A stretch of 64,000 bases of DNA. Origin: Microstegium vimineum (Eukaryota; Streptophyta; Magnoliopsida; Poales; Poaceae). Location of the stretch: NCBI GenBank assembly GCA_022036555.1, contig CM039120.1, forward strand, positions 22,398,350 through 22,462,349. The letters run 5' to 3'. The first letter of the stretch is position 1, and every line of letters begins with the position of its first letter. A program made the position numbers and the translations under genes. The notes under the pieces were generated by a model. It was given only the letters and a program-made list of their open reading frames with translations. It had not been told where the DNA came from and did no database searches. This document shows positions 21,515-32,469 of this stretch, in pieces.

Positions 21515-24359
21515 TTAGTTCCTAGATTTAGGTCCCCAATTAATCTTGGGGCCTTGCATGTTAGTTACCACAATTTTGGGAACCCAAACATTCATGCTTC
21601 TCTTATCATGTTTCTCATCACCTACAAATTCTGCAATGACTTTACCACGGTCATTACATTTTAACACATAGCAAGATGATAAGCTTCCTTGGGGTGACCT
21701 TGCCTTTGGTTGATAACTTGATATGCAAACTTGTTTTTGGCCACCCAAATTGAGTCCTTGGGTTTCTGAGAAACCTGCTTTTGCCTGGCCACCCTCTTGG
21801 CATGAACTTGGGTTTGATCAGGTGAAGCACTGGTAGCCTTCCCTTTAGTGGGGTGCGACACTGCCGACCTGGAGCCTGACACTGTCGCGGTCTGTGCAGG
21901 CTGATCTGCACCAATGCTTCCCTTCTTCTCAAACCTGACACACTCAATACCTTTCACTGTTTTTCTTCCATTGGTTTTACCTCCTTGAGTGTGTCCAAGC
22001 CCATCCTTGGTAGATGGATGCCTTCCATCCTTATATTGAATTTTCTTTGGCTCAAGTTTGCCTTTGTCATTTTTGCTAGAAACTGAAATGACATTGTTGA
22101 GCCTTGCTATCTCCTTCTTCATGGCCTTCATGTTGGCAAGGTTAGTGGAATAATCATTCAAATCAAGATTATAACATTTTCCACATCCTTGACTAATGGA
22201 TGGAGAAGAGGCATCATTTGCTTTAGTGAGATGTGAGTTGCTCTCCCAAAGAAGGTTGTATTGTGCCTCAAGCTCTTGATGATTTTCAACTAAGCCACAA
22301 TGCTTTTGCTTGAGGTCACTACACTCCCTAGTGAGAGCATGAGCTTCTTGTTCTTTGGCCAAAGTCTTAGTCAAAGAGCTCACCTCACTCCTCTCAAATG
22401 CAAGGGCTTCCTTTTTTTAGCAATGTAGAGACCATCTTGTTTAATAAGAGTCTTTTCTCTCGATTCTAACTCAGCCTTAGTTGCCTCTAATTCATCCATT
22501 AGGATAGCGATGAAGATTTTGGTCTTTTCATCCATCTTTTTAGTCATTTCATTAATGTCTTCATCACTAGAGCAATCATCACTAGAGTAATCACTAGAAT
22601 CACTACTAGAGATGTCATTGGGGAGAGGAGTTATGGGTTTCGGTTTTGGTTGTACCTTCTCACCCTTTGCCATGAGACAAATGTGAGGGGAGCATTCATC
22701 ATCATCGGACATGTTGTTGAAGAGCTTTGGTGAAGTGGATGACTTGTGAATAGCAATAGTTGCCATCTCTTCATCTTCACTTGAGCTCTCTACCGTTGAA
22801 TCCCATTCATGCCCAATGTGTGCTTCACCCACATATCTCTTGACTTTATTGTAGTCACCCTTGTCTTCTTTCTTGCCTTTGCCAAACTTGTTATCTTTCT
22901 TTTCATTTGAGCAATCGACAATGAAGTGCTTGGTGCTACCACAATTGAAGCAAGTTCTTGATTTCTTGTTTGGGAACTTTCTCCTCATGAGCTTGTACCC
23001 ATTTCTCTTTATGCCCTTGTTGAATCTCTTCATGAATAGGGCCATGTCATCTATCTTCTCAAACTGCCCATCTTCACTTTCACCATCACTTGATGTTGTA
23101 GCTTTGGGTTCATGCTTGATGGCTTTGATTGATTGGCCTTTGCTTGATGAAGCTTGCTTGCTGTTTTTAGGACAGCTAGGGGCTGATTTTCTTGTGCTCT
23201 TGTTGGCTTTGAGAGCCACATCTTTAATCTTCATCCCCTCCAACCTTGCTTGCATCTCACCAAGCTTCTTTCTCTCAAGAGCTTCTTCTCTTTGTAGATC
23301 AAAGGTCATTATTCTACCAAGCACATCACTTGGTGTGAAGTATTCAAACTTCTTCTTGTCTCTAATCAATGTCACCACGGTCTCATTTCTTGGAGAGTAG
23401 GCTTCAAGCATAATCTTGACAACCTTGTGATCATTGACTTATTCACCACCAAGTCCTCTAATCTTGCCAACTATCGTCATCAATCTATCAAACATTTCTT
23501 GTGACCCTTCACCTTCAATGATCACAAACTGGTTGAGCTTGGCCATCAATAGATCAATCTTGGACTGTCTTACTTTGCTCACACCCTCATGTGAAAGGTG
23601 CAAGGTGTCCCATATTTCCTTGGCAACTTCCAAGCCCATCACCTTGTTGTATTCATCACCATCCAATGCACTTAGCAACACACTAGTTGCTTGTGCATTG
23701 AGTTGTATGTAGCGAAGCTCAGTGGTGGTGGGGCTTGTAGGATCCACTGGAGGCTCACATACTCTATGGACAATCTCCCAAGCACCGAGGTGAAGACCTA
23801 CAAGATAAGCCTTCATCAAGTGTTTCCACTTGGCAAAGTTAGTCCCATCAAAATGAGGCAACTTGCCAGCGGGTACATGGAATAGAGGTTTATGCTCATG
23901 GTTAGAAATAGATGAATAATTGAAGGATACGGCGGAGTATTTCTTGCTTCCATCATCCTTCTTCTTTTCTTTCTTCTTCTCATTCTTGGAGGCTTGGTAT
24001 GATACATCATCATTACCATCGGAGCTGCTAGAATCAACCTCTACTTGAGAGGCTTGTTCTTTACTCTTCTTCAGCTCCTCCTTTGCCTTGAGTTCCTTCT
24101 TTAGCTGCCTCACTTCTTTTCTATGAATTTTCTTGGCAAGCTTCAAACTCTTATCTTCATTGATTGCCGTTTCTTCTTTTTGCAATCTTTTTCCTTCTCT
24201 TCTTAGTTTTCTTTCTTCTTTTCTACTTGCTTTCTCACCTTCAGACATGCCAGCGGTGGTCAAGTATTTATCCGTGGCCACACTTTCATCACTGTTGTAC
24301 GTGGAGTGTAAATCCACCTCCTTGGGGTCAATGACTTTGACTCCACCCTCTTCGGCCAT
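21515..24359 (-). pseudogene. gag of element 1 (broken)
   Basis: Gag forms the cytoplasmic particle that packages element RNA. The ATG at 24357-24359 lies about 35 bases after the primer site. A long charged, Lys/Glu-rich N-terminus precedes the retrotransposon gag domain (LPHFDGTNFAKWKHLMKAYL, EIWDTLHLSHEG). One CCHC zinc knuckle, CFNCGSTKHFIVDC, follows, then acidic Ser/Asp stretches and a coiled coil (near 22500-22200). An in-frame TAA at 23439-23441 splits the gag domain; a T-run at 22411-22418 coincides with a frame change; another change occurs near 21700. The tail ends in VWVPKIVVTN-type sequence and a TAA. Part of the tail (21850-21905) consists of the family motif GGCACTGCC. Confidence 0.85.
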
Positions 24360-24395
24360 TACCTCACACGGTTAAGTGTTGATTGAGGTAACCTC

Positions 24396-24407
24396 GCTCT
24401 GATACCA
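24396..24407 (-). other. Primer binding site of element 1
   Basis: The minus strand reads TGGTATCAGAGC, complementary to the 3' end of plant initiator methionyl-tRNA, a few bases after the 5' LTR. It primes minus-strand cDNA. Confidence 0.9.
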
Positions 24408-24409
24408 CT

Positions 24410-25674
24410 TGTAAGGACCTGATAAGCCTAGAGGGGCGGGTGAATAGGCTTGTTTAAAATAAATCTCAAAGCTTCTGTCAGTACAAGCACGACACTGCCG
24501 CTCTCAGGCCTGGCACTGCTGGACTCTAGGCCGGCAGTGCTGGTCAGCTGGACAGACCCTTGCACAATTCAAAAACTATAATGGAAATGGAAATTCTGCT
24601 TGAATCAAAACCTTCCTAGTAGAGTAGGGAACATTTATCACCACTTGAAAGTGGTAGAAACACACCCACCGAGTAGATCGGGTACAAACCCTAGAAATCA
24701 ACTTGAGAGCAATATAATCAAATTAGAGAGACAATCACAAGTTGACACAAGATTTGACCTGTGGTTCAGCTCGCCACCAAGGCTTGCCTACGTCCATGTT
24801 GTTGAGGTGCGCCACACAAGGCTCAAGCTCACCACAAAGGCTAGCTCTTTTCTTGGTCTCAAGTCAAGAGAATGAACTCTTGAGATGAGGGGGAATGTAT
24901 TAGCAATATGAGATGTTACAAACCTCCCTAGGCTACCACACGAAGGAGGCAAGCTCAAGGGCGACGCCTAGCCGGCTAGGAGCAATGCTCCAAGAGTAAC
25001 AAACTCAAACCGCCGGTCACCATGCAAACCAAATGCTTGTAGGAGTTGAAGATCCAATGGAGAAGCTTCTTCTTCTCAAGCTTGGAGGATCAATCTCTCA
25101 AAGATTTGAGTGGAAATCAATGGAGGAGAGAGTTGGAGCACTAAGGGAGAAGGGAGAGCAAGAAGGGAGCTTCTCAAACTATTTCACGAAATGGTTCTGA
25201 GCGAATGATCAAAGTTACCGTTGGGGGAGTGAGGAGGTAAGGAAATGCCCCCTCACTGCCAACGGTCTGAATTCAAGTCGCGTCAGTGTCGGACTACGCG
25301 GTACTGCCGGCCTGAAGCCCGGCACTACCGGCCTGGCACAAACAGCAAGGATGATGGATTGGAATAGCTTGTTGTTTTGCCTACTATGTATATGGAGGTG
25401 TAAGATGTATGAATGGATATAGCATTTTGTTCACTTGTTGGCATGCATGTTGAATCCCTCTTAATAGTACGACATACCTAACTCAAATTCGAAGTATAAA
25501 AGAAATAAAGTCCATTGAGCTTGTTGCCATACACTTTTGTAATTGGAGGGGTCCGCCAACCTGTTCATCAACCTCATTTCTTTCAACCTGCTTGTCACAC
25601 TTGAAGAGTCTCATTACTCCTCTAATTATGTTGTCATGTCACCAAAATGCACTTAGGGCTTGATTGCACTTTCA
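24410..25674 (-). repeat. 5' LTR of element 1 (family C)
   Basis: On the minus strand it starts TGAAAGTGCAATCAAGCC at 25674 and ends CAGGTCCTTACA at 24410 (1265 bp). It matches the 3' LTR pieces at 8119-11555 apart from scattered changes. GGCACTGCCGG-type motifs occur at 24487-24550 and 25280-25345. Confidence 0.9.
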
Positions 25675-26409
25675 AGTGCGCGACGGACACTCTAGATCCG
25701 AGCGATAGACACTCCGTCGGAGTGCGACGGCCACCGTCCGTCGGGCTTACAGAGAGGGTGCTGAAGAGCCACAACACATCATCGTGTCGGACGCTCCGCC
25801 ATGAACGCTAGGGAGCGTCTGTCGCCACTCAGACAGGCGACTTTCATGTGCGGACGATCGCAACGGACGCTGAGGCAAAGGGGGACCGAGCATCCGTCGG
25901 CAGCGTCCGAGGCCATTTTCAAAATGTTTTTCAAATCCGATTTTTGCGCCTTTCTCCCAACCAAGTCCCAACCCCAATAAGATCCAAATAACACTTGATT
26001 GGACTTGATAGGAGAACCATCTCTCAAACTCTCATTTGCAAGTATTTTTCCATAGGCTTAGATTTAGTTTTTAGGTCAAAATATTCGAATGGAATCTTGC
26101 AAGGAAACATCATAGGGCCACAAGAGGGGTATAGATGTGTCTTGAGCTTGGAATGCTCCCCCTAAGTGGACGAACCCAGCGGATGCTCAAGCTTAACCGA
26201 AAAGAAACGACAAGCAACAAATGCAAATGCAAATGCAATGCATTACTTGGAAATTGAATCTAGGTTGCTTGCAAGTTTAAACCACGGTTGGACTTCTTCA
26301 CACGTTTCAAGAACGGTTATTCCAACCACGTTAGCCAAGCCTATGTGCATTACTATTTAGACATGTTACATTACAAATGATGCAAGGTTGGTTCACACAA
26401 GATTTATAT
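25675..26409 (-). other. Element 2 spacer between pol and env-like ORF (right part)
   Basis: Non-coding continuation of 7607-8118. The first 240 bases are dense in AGCGTCCG, GACGGACGCT and CCGTCGG motifs, the same family as in the element 2 LTRs, although this is internal sequence. Confidence 0.65.
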
Positions 26410-29400
26410 TTAAGTGAAGTTTGAGTGATCAAGCACATTCAACTCGCTTCTCAACCTACAAAAGGTTGCTTCATCGAGTGGTTTTGTGAAGATATCCACC
26501 AATTGATCTTCGCTCTTAACACCCACTAGTGATATGTCTTTCCTAGCCACATGATCTCTAAGAAAGTGATGGCGAATATCTATGTGTTTGGTGCGAGAGT
26601 GTTGAACCGGGTTGTTTGCAAGCTTTACGACGCTTTCATTATCACACAAGAGTGGAACATTTTTTAGAGTAACGTCGTAATCTAGGAGAGTTTGTGTCAT
26701 ATATAAGATTTGTGCACAACTTGCTCCCATGGCTATGTATTCCGCCTCGGCGGTAGAAAAAGCCACACTAATTTTCTTCTTAGAGGACCAAGAAACAAGT
26801 GATCTTCCTAGAAAATGGCACCCTCCGGAGGTACTCTTCCTATCAACCTTACACCCGACATAATCTGAATCGGAATAGCCCACAAGTTGGAAGGGAGCCC
26901 CTTTGGGATACCAAAGGCCAATGCTAGGGGTGTGCCTTATGTACCTAAGGATTCTTTTAACCGCACTTAGATATGACTCCTTAGGGTTTTCTTGAAACCT
27001 AGCACACATACACACACTAAACATGATATCCGGCCTAGATACGGTGGGGTAAAGTAAACTACTGATCATCGAGCGATAAAGAGTTTGGTCGATCGGTTTA
27101 CCTCCCTCATCAAGATCGAGATGCCCATTAGTAGGCATTGGGGTCTTGATTGGCTTGCTATCCTCCATCTTGAATTTCTTGAGCACATCATGAGTGTACT
27201 TCTCTTGAGATATGAAGGTGCCCTGCCTCAATTGCTTCACTTGGAAGCCAAGGAAGAAGGTAAGCTCAACAATCATCAACATCTCGAACTCCTTGGACAT
27301 CAAGTCACCAAACTCCTTGCACTGATCTTGGTTTGTTGACCCAAATATAATGTCATCGACATATACTTGGCAAACAAAGATCTCTCCATCTAGCTTCTTG
27401 GTGAAGAGTGTGGTATCAACTATCCCGATCTTGAAACCCTTCTTGAGTAGGAAGTCCCTTAGCCTCTCATACCAAGCATGGGGTGCTTGCTTTAATCCAT
27501 AGAGCACCTTGGACAACCTATACACATGATTAGGACAATTTGGGTCTTCAAACCCGGGAGGTTGTGAGACAAAGACAAGTTCATTAATGAACCCATTTAA
27601 GAAGGCACTCTTCACATCCAATTGAAATAGTTTCATTTTGTGATGTGAAGAATATGCCAAAAGGATACATATGGCTTCAAGTCCTGCAACCGAGGCAAAG
27701 GTCTCTCCAAAATCCAAGCCTTCAACTTGAGAGAACCCCTTTACCACCAATCTTGCCTTGTTACTCACAACCACACCTTGATCATCTTGCTTGTTCCTAA
27801 ACACCCACTTGGTGTCAATGATTCTTGCTCCTTTGGGCTTTTCTACAAGTGTCCACACTTCGTTCTAGGTGAAGTTGTTGAGTTCTTCATGCATGGCATT
27901 CACCCAATCCGGATCCGCAAGTGCATCCTCCACAGTAGTAGGCTCAACAAAGGAAACAAAAGAGTGATTCTCAACATAAGAAGCAAGTCTAGATCGAGTT
28001 GTTACCCCCCTTGATGGACTCCCTATGATGAGGTCTTGTGGATGATCTTGAAGCATAGGTGTAGATCTTCTATCAATCACTTGGGGAGGAGGTTGTGGTG
28101 CATCAACATCACTAGCTTGAGCCTCGGCTTGATCATGAGGGATGAAAGAATTTTCTTGTGCTTCCCTCACTTGTTCTTCATCAACTTGAGGCGTGTGAGG
28201 TGGAGAAGGCACTTGATTTGCATCTTCTTCAACATCTTCCACCTCTTGTGGGTTGATTGCACCAACGGGCATATTCTTCATAGCCTCCCTCAAGGGTTCA
28301 TCACCTACATCATCAAGATTCTCATGCTCTTCTTGAGAGCCATTAGTTTCATCAAACTCCAAGTCATACGTTTCTTTGACTAGGCCAGAGGCTTTGTTAA
28401 ATACATGGTATGCCTTGGATTTAAGAGAATAACCAAGAAGGAAACCAATGTCACAACGCCTTTGGAACTTGCCCAAGTGTTGACGCTTCTTGTAGATGTA
28501 CACTTTGCATCCAAACACTCGGAAGAATGATATATTCGGTTTCTTCCCATTCACAAGCTCATAGGGTGTCTTCTTGAGAAGCTTTTGGACAAATAGCGGG
28601 TTGGCCGCATAGCATGCGGTGTTGATTGCTTCGGCCCAAAACTTCTCGAGGGTGTTGTACTCATCAAGCATAGATCTAGCAAGGGTGATTAAGGTCCGGT
28701 TCTTCCTCTCTACAACACCATTTTGTTGTGGGGTATAAGTGGCGGACAAACTCGGTGCCACAAACTCGGTGCCATTGTCACTTCTAATCTTTTTTATCTT
28801 CACATCAAATTCATTTTGTGCTCTTGTTGCAAACTTCTTGAATATTCCTTGGGTCTCTCCCTTGTCTTGAAGAAAGAACACCCAAGTGTACCTAGAGTAG
28901 TCATCAACTACCACTAAGAAAAAGAGATTGCCTCCAAGGCTAGCATAGGTGGTAGGTCCAAATAGATCCATGTGGAGTAGCTCTAGAACTCTTGAGGTTG
29001 ACATGAAAGGTTTTGTTGGATGAGTGTTTTCCACTTGCTTGCCGGCTTGACATGCACTACACAATTTATCCTTCTCAAACACCACATCCTTTATGCCTCT
29101 AACCATCTCCTTCTTAACAAGCTTCTTCAAGGTTGACATGCCCACATGAGCTAATCTTCTATGCCATAGCCAACCCAAAGAATTCTTGGAGAATAGACAT
29201 GTTTGCAACTCGGCCTCATTGGAAGTGAAGTCCACTAGATACAAGTTGTTGTGCCAGAATCCTTTGAATATCAATGAAGAGTCATCCACCTTGGTCACAA
29301 CAACCTCACTTGGAGTGAAGAGACATTGGAAACCGAGATCACACAATTGACCAACCGAAAACAAGTTGAATCTTAAATATTTCACTAGCAAGACATTGGA

Positions 29401-29593
29401 AATTGATTGATCTTGGGAGATAGCCACTTTGCCTAAGCCTTGTACTTTTGCCTTTGAATTATCCCAAAAGTGATCTTGTCTTGACTTGAACAATCCTCAT
29501 CAAGTGTGGTGAACATCCGGGGGTCACCGGTCATATGTTGAGTGCAACCACTATCAATCACACAATGACTTCCACCAGTCTTGTAGTTCACCT
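26410..29593 (-). pseudogene. pol of element 2: protease, integrase, RT, RNase H (nearly open)
   Basis: The protease motif IDSGCTQHMTG lies near 29545, after a TAG|G junction at 29592. About 80 bases further on the frame shifts (near 29465); the rest is open from 29493 to 26410 except for one stop at 27865-27867. Integrase zinc residues are in WHRRLAHVGM and LCSACQAGKQ; DDE residues in HMDLFGP, RSDNGTEF and QQNGVVERKNR. RT shows DTKWVFRNKQ, DVKSAFLNG and YVDDIIFG; RNase H has VGYSDSDYVGC and VDIFTKPLD. About 1,050 residues is close to full length for Copia pol. This is the best preserved pol in the window. Confidence 0.9.
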
Positions 29594-29611
29594 ACACACA
29601 AGCAATTTGAA

Positions 29612-31984
29612 TTAAGCTTGTTGTTTGGGAACCCACACTTGGCAAGGTCCCATAGCCTTGTCCACCAACTCCTTAGCAACCCAAAGCACTTTGGGCTTGT
29701 TCTTCATCTTAGGACCGAGAAACACAACTAGTGGTCTACCCTTGGAGTCCTTGTTGATGATGAAGTGTACATCATGAGCAAATGGCCTTGTGTGCTTGGG
29801 AAAGGACTTGGGAGGTGGAGTCTTGCAATCATAAGCAAAGTGTCCAACTTGACCACACTCAAAGCATCTTCTAGGCTTGGGCTTTGGCTTGTCATAGTTG
29901 TTGTTCATTGCCTTGTTCTTGTAATAGTTCTTTGCTTCAATCTTGACTTTGGCCTTCATGAGTTGGTTTTCCTTGAATCCAACTCCCATCTTGTAATTCT
30001 TCATTATGGTGTTCATCAAGAGCTCACTTTGAAGGTTGTGGCCCTTAGTGAACTTCTCCATCTCACTTGCTAGCTTGATCTTCTCATTCTTGAGCTTTGC
30101 ATTTTCTTCTCTAAGTGTGTTGATCAAGGTGGTGGCATCCTTGTCATCTTGCTTGGCCGACTTGATGGTGAAGGGCTTGTTTGCCTTGAGGTTGATTAGC
30201 TCTTCCTTGAGCTTTGGGTTCTCTTCCCTCATCTTCACATAGTCATCATACTTGTCGACTTCAACTACCTTCTTGCCCTTGCACTTAGCATTTTGCTCAC
30301 TAGCAACTTCATTAAGCAAGTCCTAACAAGAAGTAGCTATATCACACTTAACAACCGGGTTAATAGCAACATGTGTAGCAATATCATGTGTAAGTAATTC
30401 ATTAGCTACCACAAGAGTGCCATGTTCATTTCTTACTTGGTTGTAGTCATATTTTAGCAAGTTATACCTTGTGTGGAGCTCTTGTGTTGACCTCTCAAGC
30501 TTATCATGTTTCTCATTAGCTTGCTTGAGTGAGGCTTTGAGCTCTCTAGTGCTAGATGTGAGAGAGTTATTCTCAAGCTTCAAATCATCATTGGTACTAG
30601 ATAAGGCATCAAGCTTAGCATGCAAGTTTTCTTTGACTTCAAGTAGTTTGTCATTTTTACCTTTGTACTTCCTTATGATGCTAGAGTACTTGTTGCAAAT
30701 TTTAATTAGCTCATCATAGGATGGTGCATCTTCATCATCACTATCACTACCACTTGAGTCACCACTATCACCATCATCCTCTTTTTGTACCTTCTTGTCA
30801 CCTTTAGCCATGAGGCATAGGTGTGTAGAGGATGAGCCCGGTGATGGAGGAGGAGGTGGCGGTGGAGTAGAAGAATCAATCACCAATGCGGCCACCTTCT
30901 CATCTTCACTTTCACTATTGGAGGAATCACTTGAGCCTTGTCATCCTTCTTCTTCTTGTGGAAGTCAAAGTTCTTCTTCTTCTTGTAAGTCTTGTCTTGC
31001 TTCTTGTCATCATCGGTAGAATCATCTTGTGCACCCTTCTTGTTCTTGTAGTTCTTGAACTTCTTGTTCTTGAACTTGTATTTCTTTTCTTTGATGCATG
31101 CATGAGCTAGATTACCAAGAATCCCACAATTGTAGCACTTCATTTGTGAGATTGGCTTCCTTAAAGAGCTTATGAAGAATTTCTTATTCTTTGAGTCAAA
31201 CTTGACTCCATTCTTGTTTAGCCTCTTCAACATCTTTGTAGTCCTCTTCACCATGAGGGCAATGTTGTCTTCATCTTCATCATCACTTGCACTCTCATAC
31301 ATTATTTGCATCTTGCACTTCTCCGAGGAGGATGCCTTGAGAGCCAAGTCCTTCTTCTCCTCTTTATCTTTGTCTTTCTTCTTGGAGGAGGATGAAGAGC
31401 CATCATTGATCTTCATGTACATCTCATTAACATTGATTTTGCCCAACACTTGTGTTGGTGTAGATGCGGAGAGATCCCCTTGGTGAAGAACCTTGACGAT
31501 GTGGCCATACTTGTCAATTGACAAGACACAAAGAATCTTGAGCACCACATCAGCCAGTGGCATTTGGTTGAGCCCAAGTCCATTCAATTCTTCTACAAGA
31601 ATGTTAAGACATGAATACATCTCATTTTTTGCATTTTCATTAGCAAGCATAGTAAAAGAATTGAGCTTTGTCATGACCAAGTGATAGTGTTCCTCACGCT
31701 CACTCTTTGTGCCTTCATGAAGCGCACAAATAGTGGTCCACAACTCAAATGCGTCTTTGGCATTACGCACACGGTTGAAGACATCCTTGCAAATGCTGCG
31801 AAAAAGGATATTCTTCGCCTTTGTGCTTCTCAAAGTAGGGGTCCTCCACGAAATATGAACCTCCCTTTGTGGCAGCTTTGAGAACGCCAACGTCCACGGC
31901 CTCTAGATAGGCCTCCATACGAACTTTCCAATAAGGAAAGTCATCCCCATCGAACATGGGAGGTGGTCCATCCCCATGAGACAT
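29612..31984 (-). pseudogene. gag of element 2 (frameshifted)
   Basis: The ATG at 31984 is about 40 bases after the primer site and opens with a typical gag start (FDGDDFPYWKVRMEAYLEA). The frame shifts near 31800 and again near 30890, and there is a stop at 30323. Two zinc knuckles are present. The first, CYNCGILGNLAHAC, has Asn where the metal-binding His should be. The second, CFECGQVGHFAYDC, is complete. Between them lie Lys-rich and acidic stretches, a proline run and a long coiled coil (about 30700-30000). The end is VWVPKQQA followed by TAA. Confidence 0.85.
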
Positions 31985-32022
31985 CTTGCTCTAGGCAGTG
32001 AAGCCTAATTTAAGAGCAACCT

Positions 32023-32035
32023 TACTCTGATACCA
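32023..32035 (-). other. Primer binding site of element 2
   Basis: The minus strand reads TGGTATCAGAGTA two bases after the LTR end; it matches initiator Met-tRNA over the first eleven bases. Confidence 0.85.
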
Positions 32036-32037
32036 AT

Positions 32038-32469
32038 TGAAAGGATCAAGATGCCCAGAGGGGGGTGAAAGTAATAAGGACAATGCGGAAATTAATGCGG
32101 TATTAAGGAGCTAGGGATAGAAACTTTGACACGACGATGTTTTGCCGATGTATCGAGGAGTCGACACTACCCCCTAGTCCTCGTTGGAGTACCTCGCAAG
32201 GTATTGCTCCCCCTCAATCCCGCGCAAGGGATGAGTGCTTTCTACGGGCTGGTTCTTCGCCATTCCGGCTCGGTGAACCGCCCACAACCGATCACAAGTC
32301 GATGGAGAAGGGCCGCCGACAATGTTCCGGCGATCACCTTCCTCCGAGCACCACCGGACCTGTTCATTCGAAAAAGCCACAGACACTCCGTCGGAAGAGC
32401 AACGGACGCTGCGCTCCAGCGTCCGACGCGATTATCTGAGGCTGGCTGAAAACAACCCTTTTTGGAAGG
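32038..32469 (-). repeat. Truncated 5' LTR of element 2 (family A)
   Basis: It ends GATCCTTTCA at 32038 on the minus strand, next to the primer site. Compared with the 3' LTR it lacks about 300 bases at 32360 (the sequence jumps from the CACCACCGGACC block to the TTCATTCGAAA block), and homology stops at about 32469. The start of the LTR, and with it the right target duplication, is lost. Confidence 0.8.

Larger units (their letters stand above)
8119..25674 (-). mobile_element. Element 1: Ty1/Copia (SIRE/Maximus-type) retrotransposon, LTR family C, nested in element 2
   Basis: Minus-strand order: 5' LTR (24410-25674), primer site TGGTATCAGAGC (24396-24407), gag, protease, integrase, RT/RNase H, env-like ORF, polypurine tract (11556-11571) and 3' LTR (8119-11555). 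The flanks AGTCC (8114-8118) and AGTGC (25675-25679) match at four of five bases, as expected for an old duplication. The copy is interrupted by a hAT element in its 3' LTR and by a 3.56-kb LTR-like insertion in pol; without these it is about 11.9 kb. Coding parts carry several stops and shifts, so it is defective. Confidence 0.9.
2573..32469 (-). mobile_element. Element 2: Ty1/Copia (SIRE/Maximus-type) retrotransposon, LTR family A, interrupted
   Basis: On the minus strand the order is: truncated 5' LTR (32038-32469), primer site complementary to initiator Met-tRNA (TGGTATCAGAGTA, 32023-32035), gag, protease, integrase, reverse transcriptase/RNase H, an env-like open region, a polypurine tract and the 3' LTR (2573-4031). 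Protease-integrase-RT-RNase H order defines Copia; large LTRs plus an extra open region after pol place it with SIRE/Maximus. Element 1 (8119-25674) is inserted between pol and the env-like region. Without that insertion the element is about 12.3 kb. Several stops and frameshifts make it defective. Confidence 0.88.

Noticed and set aside
22861..23400. Plus-strand open frame of 179 codons, hydrophobic and Leu-rich
   Set aside because: It lies antisense to the gag gene of element 1, whose Lys- and Glu-rich codons produce such a mirror frame.
24396..24407. tRNA-like match (TGGTATCAGAGC)
   Set aside because: It is the primer binding site of a retrotransposon, complementary to a tRNA end, not a tRNA gene.
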